A stretch of DNA of 64,000 nucleotides, taken from NCBI GenBank assembly GCA_017514025.1, contig JAFWLB010000003.1:217063-281062 (forward strand). The letters are read 5' to 3'. Every line of letters begins with the position of its first letter. Position 1 is the first letter of the stretch. The DNA comes from Candidatus Saccharimonadota bacterium. GTDB lineage: Bacteria > Patescibacteriota > Saccharimonadia > Saccharimonadales > Saccharimonadaceae. Positions 8,601 to 16,828 of the stretch are shown here, piece by piece. Made by a program: the position numbers and the translations under genes. Below the pieces are notes generated by a model. It ran no database searches. It was not told the DNA's origin and worked only from the letters and a program-made list of their open reading frames with translations.

Positions 8601-8685
8601 ATTCTTTGATACTTCGCTCACGCTCAGCATCAAAAAAGCGGAGTTCCGGGCTACGCCAACGGAGCCACTAAAACATTAACAATTT
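8601..8685 (+). other. Spacer with tRNA 3'-end-like remnant
   Basis: No gene. After tRNA-Phe the spacer has an imperfect inverted repeat (TTTGATAC...CAGCATCAAAA) and then a stretch, about 8638-8669, ending in CGGAGCCAC. That resembles the T-arm and acceptor end of the tRNA-Phe just upstream. It may be a degraded tRNA copy; the resemblance is short. Confidence 0.35.
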
Positions 8686-8762
8686 GGGGCGGTAGCTCAG
8701 CTGGTTAGAGCACGGGCCTTTTAAGCCCGGTGTCGAGGGTTCGAGCCCCTCCCGCCTCACCA
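8686..8762 (+). tRNA. tRNA-Lys (TTT)
   Basis: Cloverleaf with anticodon stem CGGGC/GCCCG, loop CTTTTAA, anticodon TTT, T loop TTCGAGC and encoded CCA. Confidence 0.96.
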
Positions 8763-8772
8763 TAATCACCAA

Positions 8773-8849
8773 GGGCGGTTAGCTCAGTTGGCTAGAGCGC
8801 GTCTTTGACGTAGACGAGGTCACAGGTTCGACTCCTGTATCGCCCACCA
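8773..8849 (+). tRNA. tRNA-Val (GAC)
   Basis: Cloverleaf with anticodon stem CGTCT/AGACG, loop TTGACGT, anticodon GAC, T loop TTCGACT and encoded CCA. A terminator follows directly. Confidence 0.96.
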
Positions 8850-8850
8850 T

Positions 8851-8871
8851 AGACCCACCGGGTCTTTTTTG
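8851..8871 (+). terminator. Rho-independent terminator of the tRNA Phe-Lys-Val unit
   Basis: Stem GACCC/GGGTC with a short loop followed by six T. It ends two bases before the -10 box of hisS. Confidence 0.8.
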
Positions 8872-8884
8872 TTATAATTAAAAT

Positions 8885-10285
8885 ATGAAAAAAATTAACA
8901 CTTCTCCCATTTCTGGCGCGCAAGAGCTCTTGCCAGAATCACAACTTATCTTTGATAATCTCAAAACTAAAATCGCTAAAGTTTACAAACAACATGGTTA
9001 TTACAACATCGAAACTCCTTGCATCGAACGTAGCGAAATCCTTTTCGCTAAAGCCGGCGGTGACACCGAAAAACAAATCTACGAAGTCAAAAAAACCGGC
9101 GACAAAGCCACCCCGAATTCCACCCAAGCTCTCCGTTTTGACCACACTGTCCCGCTAGCTCGTTACGTCATTGAACACGAAAACGATCTCAATTTTCCCT
9201 TTAAAGTCGCTCAAATCGGCCTCAATTTCCGCGGCGAACGCGCCCAAAAAGGCCGTTTCCGTGAATTCTACCAATGCGATATCGACATCATCGGCCGCGA
9301 AAAGCTCCCTCTTGCCTACGACGCCGACGTCATCTCCACCCTCCTTCACGCCTTTGCAATTTTTGATCTAGATACGCCCGTCCTAGCCAGAATCAGCAAC
9401 CGCAAAATCCTCACCGGCCTGCTTGAATCTCTAGATCTCCAAGCCAAAACTTCGGAAATCAGCAATATCATCGATCATGCCGAAAAAGTCACCCCCGAAC
9501 AAACCAAAGTCAGCCTCGAAGAACTAAAGCTCGACAAGTATCAAGTCAAAACCATTCTTAATCTTATTGCTTTAAGCGGCGCTCGTTCTGAAGTTATCAC
9601 AAAACTGGAGAATCTAGAAATTAAAAACGCCACCTTCGAACAGGGCGTTGCCGAACTCGATCAAGTCCTTGGCCTGCTTGAAACCATAGGACTCCAAGAC
9701 CAAATTTCCGCCGATCTCGCCATCATTCGTGGCCTCGACTACTACACTGGCACCGTCTTTGAATTCATCTTGCCCGAGCATAAAAACATCGGCTCTGTTG
9801 CTGGTGGCGGTCGTTACGACAATCTCACTAACTATTTCTCCGACAAACTTTTTCCCGGCGTTGGTGGCTCTATCGGTCTCACCCGTCTATTTTACGTCCT
9901 CAGCGAGCACAACCTAATCAATTCTTCCAGTCAAAATCTCACCGAATACGCCCTTATCCCCGTTTCCGAAGCTGAAAACGAATATGCTTTTAAACTTGCC
10001 GATGAACTTCGCACCAAACACCACAGCACTACCATAGTTCTTACCGACAAAAAACTTGGCGACAAACTCTCTTACGCCGCCAAAATCGCCGCAAATGGCA
10101 TTGTCATTGGCGACGAAGAAATCAAAACTGGCCAGCTTAAGGTCAAAGACTTTGCCACTGGTAAAACTCGTGATTTTAGCTTCGTCGCCGAAAGTATTAC
10201 CGAATCCGACAACGCCCAAAGCACTCCTACTACCGACCCTACCGATTTCTGGACTGATCCATCCGAGCCCTCCACTTTCCTCTAA
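8885..10285 (+). CDS. hisS: Histidyl-tRNA synthetase
   Basis: 466 aa. It charges tRNA-His. Class II motif 2 region NFRGERAQKGRFREFYQCD and the HisRS signature RGLDYYTGTVFEF (HisA motif) are clear, as is the glycine-rich GSVAGGGRYDNL. The anticodon-binding domain follows from about residue 345. A Ser/Thr/Pro/Asp-rich C-terminal tail (about 35 residues) extends past the usual end. The ATG is six bases after TATAAT (8873-8878), so the transcript is leaderless. It is followed by ppa, which has its own promoter. Confidence 0.96.
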   Translation: MKKINTSPISGAQELLPESQLIFDNLKTKIAKVYKQHGYYNIETPCIERSEILFAKAGGDTEKQIYEVKKTGDKATPNSTQALRFDHTVPLARYVIEHENDLNFPFKVAQIGLNFRGERAQKGRFREFYQCDIDIIGREKLPLAYDADVISTLLHAFAIFDLDTPVLARISNRKILTGLLESLDLQAKTSEISNIIDHAEKVTPEQTKVSLEELKLDKYQVKTILNLIALSGARSEVITKLENLEIKNATFEQGVAELDQVLGLLETIGLQDQISADLAIIRGLDYYTGTVFEFILPEHKNIGSVAGGGRYDNLTNYFSDKLFPGVGGSIGLTRLFYVLSEHNLINSSSQNLTEYALIPVSEAENEYAFKLADELRTKHHSTTIVLTDKKLGDKLSYAAKIAANGIVIGDEEIKTGQLKVKDFATGKTRDFSFVAESITESDNAQSTPTTDPTDFWTDPSEPSTFL

Positions 10286-10322
10286 ATATGCTATAATATA
10301 TTATAGTAAAAAGGAGATAATT

Positions 10323-10958
10323 ATGGCAGACTTTAACAAAATTTTAACTCCGGGCGATTATAAAAAAGGCGAGCTCAACGTCGTCATCGAAATCCCCACC
10401 GGCTCAAATCACAAAATCGAATGGGATCGCGAGCATGCTTGCTTCATGCTTGACCGCGTCGAACCTATGGCCTTTGCTAAACCCTGCAACTATGGTTTTA
10501 TCCCGCAAACTCTCGATGAAGACGGCGACGAACTCGACGTCCTCATGATCACCGACCAACCTCTTACTACCGGCATTTGGATGGAGGCAAAAATCCTCGG
10601 CGTCATGAAATTTGTTGATGGCGGCGAAGTTGACGACAAAATTATTTGCGTCCCCGCCGACGATCGCAACAATGGCAACAAATACCAAAAACTCGAAGAT
10701 TTGCCTGCTCAAACTCTCAAGCAAATTGAGTTTCACTTCAATCATTACAAAGATCTCAAAAAGCCTGGCACCACCGAAGTCAAAGCCTTCGAAGGTCTCA
10801 CTGAAGCCAAAAAAGTCATTGAAAGTTCGATCAAACGCTACCTAGAACAACATCCAGAGCTCCAATTCAAGCAAGACGTCGAGAAATTTGCAAACGATAC
10901 CAAAGCCGCCTGGGACGAAACCGCTGAAAAAATCAAAAAAGCTATCGACGGTAAATAG
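10323..10958 (+). CDS. ppa: Inorganic pyrophosphatase (family I)
   Basis: 211 aa from MADFNKILTPGDYKKGE. It hydrolyses pyrophosphate, pulling tRNA charging and polymer synthesis forward. The soluble family I signature DGDELDVL holds the metal-binding aspartates, preceded by NYGFIPQTL. AAGGAGAT lies 7 bases before the ATG, and a TATAAT box sits in the short gap after hisS. About 40 residues at the C-terminus (KQDVEKFANDTKAAWDETAE) form an extra helix beyond the core of 175 residues. Confidence 0.96.
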   Translation: MADFNKILTPGDYKKGELNVVIEIPTGSNHKIEWDREHACFMLDRVEPMAFAKPCNYGFIPQTLDEDGDELDVLMITDQPLTTGIWMEAKILGVMKFVDGGEVDDKIICVPADDRNNGNKYQKLEDLPAQTLKQIEFHFNHYKDLKKPGTTEVKAFEGLTEAKKVIESSIKRYLEQHPELQFKQDVEKFANDTKAAWDETAEKIKKAIDGK

Positions 10959-10991
10959 TCGACAACGCAATCTCAGCAACTCACACTAACC

Positions 10992-11018
10992 AAAAATACC
11001 CCCGAAAGGGGGTATTTT
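10992..11018. terminator. Bidirectional rho-independent terminator
   Basis: Perfect stem AAAATACCCCC with GGGGGTATTTT around a GAAA loop, between ppa and the convergent gene at 11032. Confidence 0.9.
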
Positions 11019-11031
11019 CAGAGCCTATCTT

Positions 11032-11586
11032 TTATTTTTGCTCTTCCGTCGTGTTTTCTTCTGTTGTGCTTTCCACTACTTCACCATTCGTACTGTTAGT
11101 TCCCTGACTGTTCGAATTCATATTTTTTAGTTGTTCCATAAAATCAATTTGAGCTTTCACGTCCGCAGCTTTCAAATCTTTATACTGTTCCTCCGGAGCA
11201 GTAGCAATTACATACTTGCCCTCTATTACCGCCTCGCCTAGCTCATTACCAGCAGCTGCTTTCATCTCTTCCAAAGCCTTCTTCGCGGTATTTTCATCAG
11301 CATATTCATAATAAAGCTTCAATCCAGTAATATCGTCACCAGAATATGTATAAACCAAGTGTGTCTTTACTGGTACATACTGTTCATCCGTGCCCTCAAT
11401 CGAAGTTTGATCAGTCTCAATTGTTAAAACATACTTTTGCCCATCTGATTGGAAATAATTATCGTTCAATCTATTGCCACCACTTGTCGCTAGCACTACC
11501 GCCACAATCACGATCACTACCACGACCACCACAGCGCAAATACTGCCAATAATCACATTTTTATTGTCTTTTTTCTTGTTAGCCAT
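11032..11586 (-). CDS. Hypothetical membrane-anchored extracytoplasmic protein
   Basis: 184 aa. A short basic N-terminus and one valine-rich membrane helix (about residues 11-33) are followed by a folded domain of about 110 residues and a low-complexity Asn/Ser/Thr/Glu tail (NSNSQGTNSTNGEVVESTTE). I recognise no family. AGGAG precedes the ATG. The topology suggests an anchored surface or periplasm-side protein. It is a single-gene unit ending at the shared terminator after ppa. Confidence 0.65.
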   Translation of the reverse strand: MANKKKDNKNVIIGSICAVVVVVVIVIVAVVLATSGGNRLNDNYFQSDGQKYVLTIETDQTSIEGTDEQYVPVKTHLVYTYSGDDITGLKLYYEYADENTAKKALEEMKAAAGNELGEAVIEGKYVIATAPEEQYKDLKAADVKAQIDFMEQLKNMNSNSQGTNSTNGEVVESTTEENTTEEQK

Positions 11587-11627
11587 AATATTCTCCTTTT
11601 ATGCTTATTTATATTGTAACAACAATA

Positions 11628-12980
11628 TTACAATTCTGCAATAGCCACTCGCACCTGTTCAGCGCTGTCACGATCGCGCACCGTCACCGTGTCATCTTCC
11701 AAAGTATCAAAATCCACCACCACACACTTCGGGGTACCAATCTCATCTTGCTTACGATAGCGCTTGCCAATATTGCCGCTATCGTCCCAGGTCACGTTGC
11801 CATACTTTTTTCTAAGAGCCGCATAAACTTCCCGCGCCTTCTCTACCAGCTCCGGCTTATTTTTAAGTAGTGGCGACACGCAAAATCTATAAGGAGCTAG
11901 ATTTTCCGGCAACCTCAATACCACTCGCTTACTATCTCCCACTTCATCTTCCGCATAAGCCTCCGCCATCACTGCCAAAAACAATCTCTCCACTCCAATC
12001 GACGGCTCAATCACATGCGGCACATAGACTTCATTAGTCTTCTTGTCCCGATATTCCATGCTTTTTCCACTTTCTCGCTGAATATTAGACAAATCAAAAT
12101 CCGTCCGATACGCCAATCCCATCAGCTCCTCTTCGCCATTTGGATAATCATACATAAAATCAATCGTCCGCTTTGAATAATGCGCTCGATCTTCCTTTGG
12201 CACATCCAACTCATGAATTTTGTCGCTCGAAAGCCCAATCACATTTTCCAAAAAATCGTGTTGAGCCAGTCGCATCTTCTCAAAATTCTCTTCCCACGTT
12301 TCCGGCGCCACGAAATATTCAATTTCCATTTGCGAACACTCCCGATCTCGCAAAATAAAATCACGCGGGCTTATTTCGTTTCGAAACGCCTTACCCTGTT
12401 GTGCAATCCCAAACGGCATATCCGGATAAATCGTATCCACTACATTCTTGTAATTCGTAAAAATTCCTTGCGCCGTTTCTGGCCTAAGATACGCAATGCC
12501 CTTTTCCGCTAGCTCCGGATTATCACGCGTATCCTCCGGCAACACCGCCCCCACATGGGTCGTAAACATCATATTGAACTTTCGGATAGGGCCCCAATTC
12601 TCCTTCCCGCACACCGGACATTTGACATGTAAATCCAAAAACTCTTCCGTCGTCACACTTTCTGTAATTCCATCCGCAATTTTATCCGCCCGAAATCTAC
12701 TTTTACACTCCTTGCATTCCACCAAAGGATCCGCAAATGTCGCCGTATGACCAGAAGCCACCCACGTCCGTGGGTTCATCAGTATTGCCGCATCCACCCC
12801 ATACATATCATCTCGGTCCTCTACGAAATACTGCCACCACTCTTGCATAATTCGCCGTTTCAGTTCCACTCCTAACGGACCGTAGTCCCAAGTTCCGGCC
12901 ATCCCCCCATAGACCTCTGACCCTTGAAAGATAAACCCCCGCCTTTTGCATAAGCTTACAATATCATCTAATTTTCCCAT
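11628..12980 (-). CDS. glyS: Glycyl-tRNA synthetase (class II, single-chain type)
   Basis: 450 aa. It charges tRNA-Gly. The homodimeric eukaryote/archaeal-like type is clear from RGFIFQGSEVYGGMAGTWDYGPLG at the N-terminus, the motif 2 region AFRNEISPRDFILRDREC and the C-terminal anticodon-binding domain (RFCVSPLLKNKPELVEKARE). CxxC pairs near residues 83-86 and 119-122 could bind zinc. The ATG lies six bases after a TATAAT inside the recO tail, suggesting an internal leaderless promoter. The window also carries an unusual tRNA-Gly (54998-55074), a likely substrate. Confidence 0.96.
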   Translation of the reverse strand: MGKLDDIVSLCKRRGFIFQGSEVYGGMAGTWDYGPLGVELKRRIMQEWWQYFVEDRDDMYGVDAAILMNPRTWVASGHTATFADPLVECKECKSRFRADKIADGITESVTTEEFLDLHVKCPVCGKENWGPIRKFNMMFTTHVGAVLPEDTRDNPELAEKGIAYLRPETAQGIFTNYKNVVDTIYPDMPFGIAQQGKAFRNEISPRDFILRDRECSQMEIEYFVAPETWEENFEKMRLAQHDFLENVIGLSSDKIHELDVPKEDRAHYSKRTIDFMYDYPNGEEELMGLAYRTDFDLSNIQRESGKSMEYRDKKTNEVYVPHVIEPSIGVERLFLAVMAEAYAEDEVGDSKRVVLRLPENLAPYRFCVSPLLKNKPELVEKAREVYAALRKKYGNVTWDDSGNIGKRYRKQDEIGTPKCVVVDFDTLEDDTVTVRDRDSAEQVRVAIAEL

Positions 12981-13642
12981 CTTTTAATTATACCATACAT
13001 CCTATCAAAAATTTTTTCATCAACCTTCACTCTCCGTACAATCGCCAAATCCGCCGTAGCCATCAACCTCAACATTTTTATTTCATCCGCCCCGTATTCT
13101 CCTTCCATATTTTCCACAAATACCCCTTCCATTCCATCCCAATCATATCGTTTGTCTACCGCTAATTTAGCCCCCCCTTTATCTCGATATAAATTTATTT
13201 CTTCCCCATTCGCTCGCAAAAAATGTAACCAAAACCACCCCTCCACTAATTTCAAATTCGCCCCGCCGTCCAGCGCTTCCAAACATTGTCGCGTCATCTC
13301 AAACCATTCTGCACTTTCCGTTTGTTCAGCAGCCGCACTCACCCGTTTCAAAATCTCCGCGGCTACTTCCATCCGTTCATAACTTTGCAAAACCCCTTTG
13401 TAATGCCGTATCATTCGCGCACTCGTTACCACGCCTAATTCTGAACGCCCCCGGTGGATTTGCAACTCGGATAGACAAAACATCTCCACCCCTCCCGCCA
13501 ACTTCGAACGCGCCTTTCGTACGCCCTTCGCAATTGCCGCTACTTTTCCCGCTGGCGTAATTATATTCAAAATTCGGTCCGCCTCCCCATAATTCGTCCG
13601 CCGCAACACCACTCCCAAAGTTTTTAAGTCCTCAACCACCAT
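12968..13642 (-). CDS. recO: DNA repair protein RecO
   Basis: 224 aa from MVVEDLKTLGVVLRRTNYGE. RecO works with RecR to load RecA on SSB-coated DNA. The N-terminal OB fold (about residues 1-80) and the helical C-terminal domain are recognisable. The zinc-finger cysteines of many RecO proteins are not visible. GGAGGAG lies 3 bases before this ATG, favouring it over one 18 bases upstream. The start overlaps the response regulator end by 11 bases and the end overlaps glyS by 13. Confidence 0.85.
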   Translation of the reverse strand: MVVEDLKTLGVVLRRTNYGEADRILNIITPAGKVAAIAKGVRKARSKLAGGVEMFCLSELQIHRGRSELGVVTSARMIRHYKGVLQSYERMEVAAEILKRVSAAAEQTESAEWFEMTRQCLEALDGGANLKLVEGWFWLHFLRANGEEINLYRDKGGAKLAVDKRYDWDGMEGVFVENMEGEYGADEIKMLRLMATADLAIVRRVKVDEKIFDRMYGIIKRWEN

Positions 13643-13979
13643 ACTCCTCCACACACTCACGGATTTCTCCCGGCGTCATCGTATCTTTATGCAAAATCTT
13701 CACTACTCCATACTCTCGCAAATCCCACCCTTGCAAATCTAACGAAGTCACTATTATCACTGGCACCTTTGCCGTATCCGGATACGAGACCATCTCGTTC
13801 AGAAAGGTAAAACCATCCGGGCCGTCTAGCAACACGTCCAAAAAAATCAAACTCGGCAACTCCCCCTCAGAAATCCCGTTCATCGCCTCAATTGCATTAC
13901 TAAAAATCCGCACCTCTCCCTTGCACGCTCGCGCAATGCATTCTGCCATGATCTCGTCATCATCAATTATATAAATCAT
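13632..13979 (-). CDS. Stand-alone response regulator receiver domain
   Basis: 115 aa from MIYIIDDDEIMAECIARA. The acidic pocket (IDDDE), phospho-acceptor Asp in LIFLDVLLDGPDG and conserved Lys region (KILHKD) are present. There is no output domain, so it may act by protein contact, like Spo0F or CheY. It overlaps the histidine kinase gene by 17 bases, so the two are almost surely a pair. A longer ORF upstream of this ATG is probably not translated because it lies inside the kinase gene in another frame. Confidence 0.85.
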   Translation of the reverse strand: MIYIIDDDEIMAECIARACKGEVRIFSNAIEAMNGISEGELPSLIFLDVLLDGPDGFTFLNEMVSYPDTAKVPVIIVTSLDLQGWDLREYGVVKILHKDTMTPGEIRECVEEYGG

Positions 13980-14661
13980 CGGAAAACAAACTCGCTTGCT
14001 TTGATACTGGTAAATCCACAAAAAAACTTGTGCCGTCTCGATGTCGCACCGCCCCCACGCGCGCCCCCATCGCCCGCGAAAATTTTGACGCAATATAAAG
14101 TCCTAACCCCGAAGACCCTGGCCGCATCGCGATCGAAGTCGGTTTATTTATCCAGCCTCGCTTCATTTCTCGCCAGACATCCATCGGCAAAGCCGGCCCA
14201 AAGTCCCGCACCGCCACCTTCACCCGACCCTTAAAATCCTTCACCATCAACTCCGCTCGTGTTCCTTCGCCCGAATAGTGCATCGCATTTAATAAAAAAT
14301 TATACACCACACTATATAATAGTTCCCGATTAGCCGTCACCAATTTAGACTTATTACTATATTTAATATATAAATCTCGCCGATTATGACTAAACAAATA
14401 GCTCAGCTCCCGAGTCACTTCATCACATACTGCTCGCACCGCCACCGGCTCCATTACAAATAATCCATCTTCCAAATGCCGGATTTTCGTCAAATCATTC
14501 ACTTGTTTAATCGCCCGTTCACTTACGCTCACCATCTCACTTCGCATCCGCTCACCGCTAGTCTCCATTTCAGGCAATCCCAACGCCAACTGCCGAAGTA
14601 CCGCTAGCGGCGCCTTCAATTCGTGCGCCGCCACCAAAATTCCATCAACCTCCTTATCCAT
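13963..14661 (-). CDS. Soluble histidine kinase without a sensor domain
   Basis: 232 aa. It starts almost directly with the H box (AAHELKAPLAVLRQL) and continues with an HATPase domain: N box NFLLNAMHYS, G1 region RDFGPALP, G2 GSSGLGLYIASKF. There are no membrane helices and no N-terminal sensing domain, so input must come from another protein or from the cytoplasm. The ATG lies six bases after TATAAT (leaderless). It is paired with the receiver protein that follows, upstream of recO. Confidence 0.88.
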   Translation of the reverse strand: MDKEVDGILVAAHELKAPLAVLRQLALGLPEMETSGERMRSEMVSVSERAIKQVNDLTKIRHLEDGLFVMEPVAVRAVCDEVTRELSYLFSHNRRDLYIKYSNKSKLVTANRELLYSVVYNFLLNAMHYSGEGTRAELMVKDFKGRVKVAVRDFGPALPMDVWREMKRGWINKPTSIAMRPGSSGLGLYIASKFSRAMGARVGAVRHRDGTSFFVDLPVSKQASLFSDDLYN

Positions 14662-14678
14662 ACCCCCATTATATCATA

Positions 14679-15521
14679 CTACTCGTTGAAGGTCACCGTA
14701 CCTAGGAGCTTATCAAAATCACTTTGGAATAAAACCGAATCAGTCTGCAACACCGCAGTCTTGTCCCGAATCTTAAACGTCACAATAAACCCAGAGAGAT
14801 CCGTATTCGGGATTGTCCCCGTGTATCTGTTCGCATTAATATTCGCATTTTTACCGATAGTTATCGAGGTCATGGTCAAATTAGAGTTCCGCTTATCCAT
14901 CGCCTTCTGGTATTCTTTAGAAACTTCGTCAAAACTCTCATCCCGAATCGTCACCCTCAGAGCATTCACAGTTTCTTTACCCACTGCATCCACTTGAATC
15001 GGATTGAAATATGCATTAAAATCACCATCCGAATTTGCCGCTGCCGCCGCTACATACACACTCCAGGTCTTGGGATATTCAAAAGTCAGCTGCCCGTAAT
15101 CCACTGGCCCCGAAAAAGTCTTAAACGGATATTTTTCTCTCTCCAAAAACTCCGCTTCCATTTTTTGGGCCTGCTCGTCCTTCGCTTCCGCTACCGCTAC
15201 TTCAATCTTTCCGTCCAAATTTGACTGCGCCTCATTTTTCTCTACCAGCATCCAAATAAACAACCCAATAAATGTCACCGCTATTAGCGACACGATGATA
15301 ATCACGATCGTTTTAATCAAACCACTGTAATCCTTTTTTGGCACTAACGGCGCCTGCACCTGTTGAACCATCGGCATCCCACCCGGCACTGGCCCGTATT
15401 GTGGCGTCGCCGGCTGAATCGGCTGCATCCCCGGAGCTTCCATCCCCTGCATTGGCTGCATTCCCGGCATCGGCTGTCCACCCCCCATACCATTCATGCT
15501 ATTCATCTGTCCATTATCCAT
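14679..15521 (-). CDS. Hypothetical membrane protein with Met/Pro/Gln-rich cytoplasmic tail
   Basis: 280 aa. Residues 1-60 are low complexity (repeats of PGMQPMQGM), followed by one membrane helix (about 70-92), a short coiled region and an exported domain of about 150 residues (FKTFSGPVDYGQLTFEYPKT...). The exported part is reminiscent of PsbP-like or lipoprotein folds, but I cannot assign it. The start lies six bases after TATAAT (leaderless). It lies upstream of the kinase gene on the same strand, which has its own promoter. Confidence 0.6.
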   Translation of the reverse strand: MDNGQMNSMNGMGGGQPMPGMQPMQGMEAPGMQPIQPATPQYGPVPGGMPMVQQVQAPLVPKKDYSGLIKTIVIIIVSLIAVTFIGLFIWMLVEKNEAQSNLDGKIEVAVAEAKDEQAQKMEAEFLEREKYPFKTFSGPVDYGQLTFEYPKTWSVYVAAAAANSDGDFNAYFNPIQVDAVGKETVNALRVTIRDESFDEVSKEYQKAMDKRNSNLTMTSITIGKNANINANRYTGTIPNTDLSGFIVTFKIRDKTAVLQTDSVLFQSDFDKLLGTVTFNE

Positions 15522-15551
15522 AAGCTTATTATATCACACTATCATCAAAAA

Positions 15552-15749
15552 TTATTTACTAAAATCTTCCGTCAAGACCTCAATTTCGTTCTTCAGCTCA
15601 CCCAAATCCCTCTCAATCTCTTTCGCTAGTTCCGTAGCCTCTTCATATCTTGCCACCGCCTCTCCCAATTCAAACTCATCCGAATAAAACCATTCTACTC
15701 TTTTGTCTAACTCGGCAATTTTTTCATTTAGGTTCTTTTTTTCTGCCAT
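15552..15749 (-). CDS. xseB: Exodeoxyribonuclease VII small subunit
   Basis: 65 aa. The XseB pattern is clear: LNEKIAELDKRVEWF...FELGEAVARYEEATELAKEIERDL, a helical hairpin. Several copies bind one XseA to form the single-strand exonuclease. The start shares a base with the xseA stop (TAATG), so the two are translationally coupled. Confidence 0.92.
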   Translation of the reverse strand: MAEKKNLNEKIAELDKRVEWFYSDEFELGEAVARYEEATELAKEIERDLGELKNEIEVLTEDFSK

Positions 15750-16828
15750 TATTTTTTCCTTTCTTTAACTTTTTTCACTTCCGCATCAACTTCCGCATCA
15801 AATGTTGTAATTTTTACAACATTGCCCGGAGACATTTTCCCGGTAATTATTGCATACCCTCTTGCTAAAACTTTCTCTGGGTTCAAAGCCTCCAAAAGTC
15901 GTTTTTTCTCCCACACCATTCGCTCGCATTGTTCGCAAGCCGTCTGAATTTTCTGCAAACATTGTCGAATTTTGTCTTTATGCAGCGAACTAATTTTTTC
16001 CAGCAAATCTCGTCCCAACTTCCGTACCGTCCGTCGCACTTCTTGCCGCACCGCTGCCTTGTCCCAAGTCAACATCTCCGCCGCATTAGACGGCGTCGAA
16101 GCCCTCACGTCACAAGCCAAATCGCATAGCGATTCGTCTACTTCGTGCCCAATCCCACAAATCACCGGTATTCTCGAAGCCGCTACCGCCCGCACCAACG
16201 CTTCATCATTAAAACACGCCAAATCATCCGCACTTCCTCCTCCCCTCAAAATCGCAATCGCCTCCACTTCGCCTCGCTCATTAAAATAATTCAGCGCCCT
16301 AATTATTTGCTCCGGTGCATCTAATCCCTGCACTTGTGTATGTGCCGTCAAAACTTTCATCCCGCCCCACCTTGCATTCAAAATTTTCACAAAATCCGCA
16401 TAGCCAGCCGCCTGTGTCGACGAAATCACACCTATTTTTGCTAATCCTTTCGGAATTGGCCGTTTTTTCGCCTCGTCAAACAAACCCTCGCCCGCCAGCT
16501 TCTTCTTCAATTTCTCATACGCCTTTTTCAGGCTCCCTTCCCCCACCGGCGCCACTTTTTTCACTGTAAACGAAAACTTTCCCCACACCGTCACTTTTGC
16601 CGTTCCTTGCACCATCACTTTCATCCCGTCTTCTAGCGGCACATGCAAATCCCACACCGGCATAAAACACCCCATACTAGACTTTTCGTCTTTCAAATCA
16701 AAAAACACCCATTTCCCTTGATTAACCTTAAAACTCGCCACTTCTCCCACGATATCCACACCAGAGTAATTATACTCCAGCGTCTGATTAACGACATTCA
16801 AAAACTCCGTCGGAGTCAAACTAGCCAT
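15749..16828 (-). CDS. xseA: Exodeoxyribonuclease VII large subunit
   Basis: 359 aa from MASLTPTEFLNVVNQTLE. The N-terminal OB fold (about 1-100) and the catalytic domain with GVISSTQAAGYADFVKI, LRGGGSADDLACFNDE and GIGHEVDESLCDLACDVRAS are typical of XseA. It is shorter than the E. coli protein (456) because the coiled-coil section is reduced. Its start overlaps the previous gene by 8 bases, and its stop overlaps xseB. Confidence 0.95.
   Translation of the reverse strand: MASLTPTEFLNVVNQTLEYNYSGVDIVGEVASFKVNQGKWVFFDLKDEKSSMGCFMPVWDLHVPLEDGMKVMVQGTAKVTVWGKFSFTVKKVAPVGEGSLKKAYEKLKKKLAGEGLFDEAKKRPIPKGLAKIGVISSTQAAGYADFVKILNARWGGMKVLTAHTQVQGLDAPEQIIRALNYFNERGEVEAIAILRGGGSADDLACFNDEALVRAVAASRIPVICGIGHEVDESLCDLACDVRASTPSNAAEMLTWDKAAVRQEVRRTVRKLGRDLLEKISSLHKDKIRQCLQKIQTACEQCERMVWEKKRLLEALNPEKVLARGYAIITGKMSPGNVVKITTFDAEVDAEVKKVKERKK

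Noticed and set aside
8851..8871. A small leader peptide or attenuator for hisS
   Set aside because: The hairpin ends before the hisS -10 box and terminates the tRNA unit; hisS transcription begins downstream of it.
13632..13979. TGA recoding to glycine, as in some CPR lineages
   Set aside because: TGA ends the receiver gene and the CPTCG gene at the expected places, and no in-frame TGA interrupts conserved proteins, so the standard code fits.
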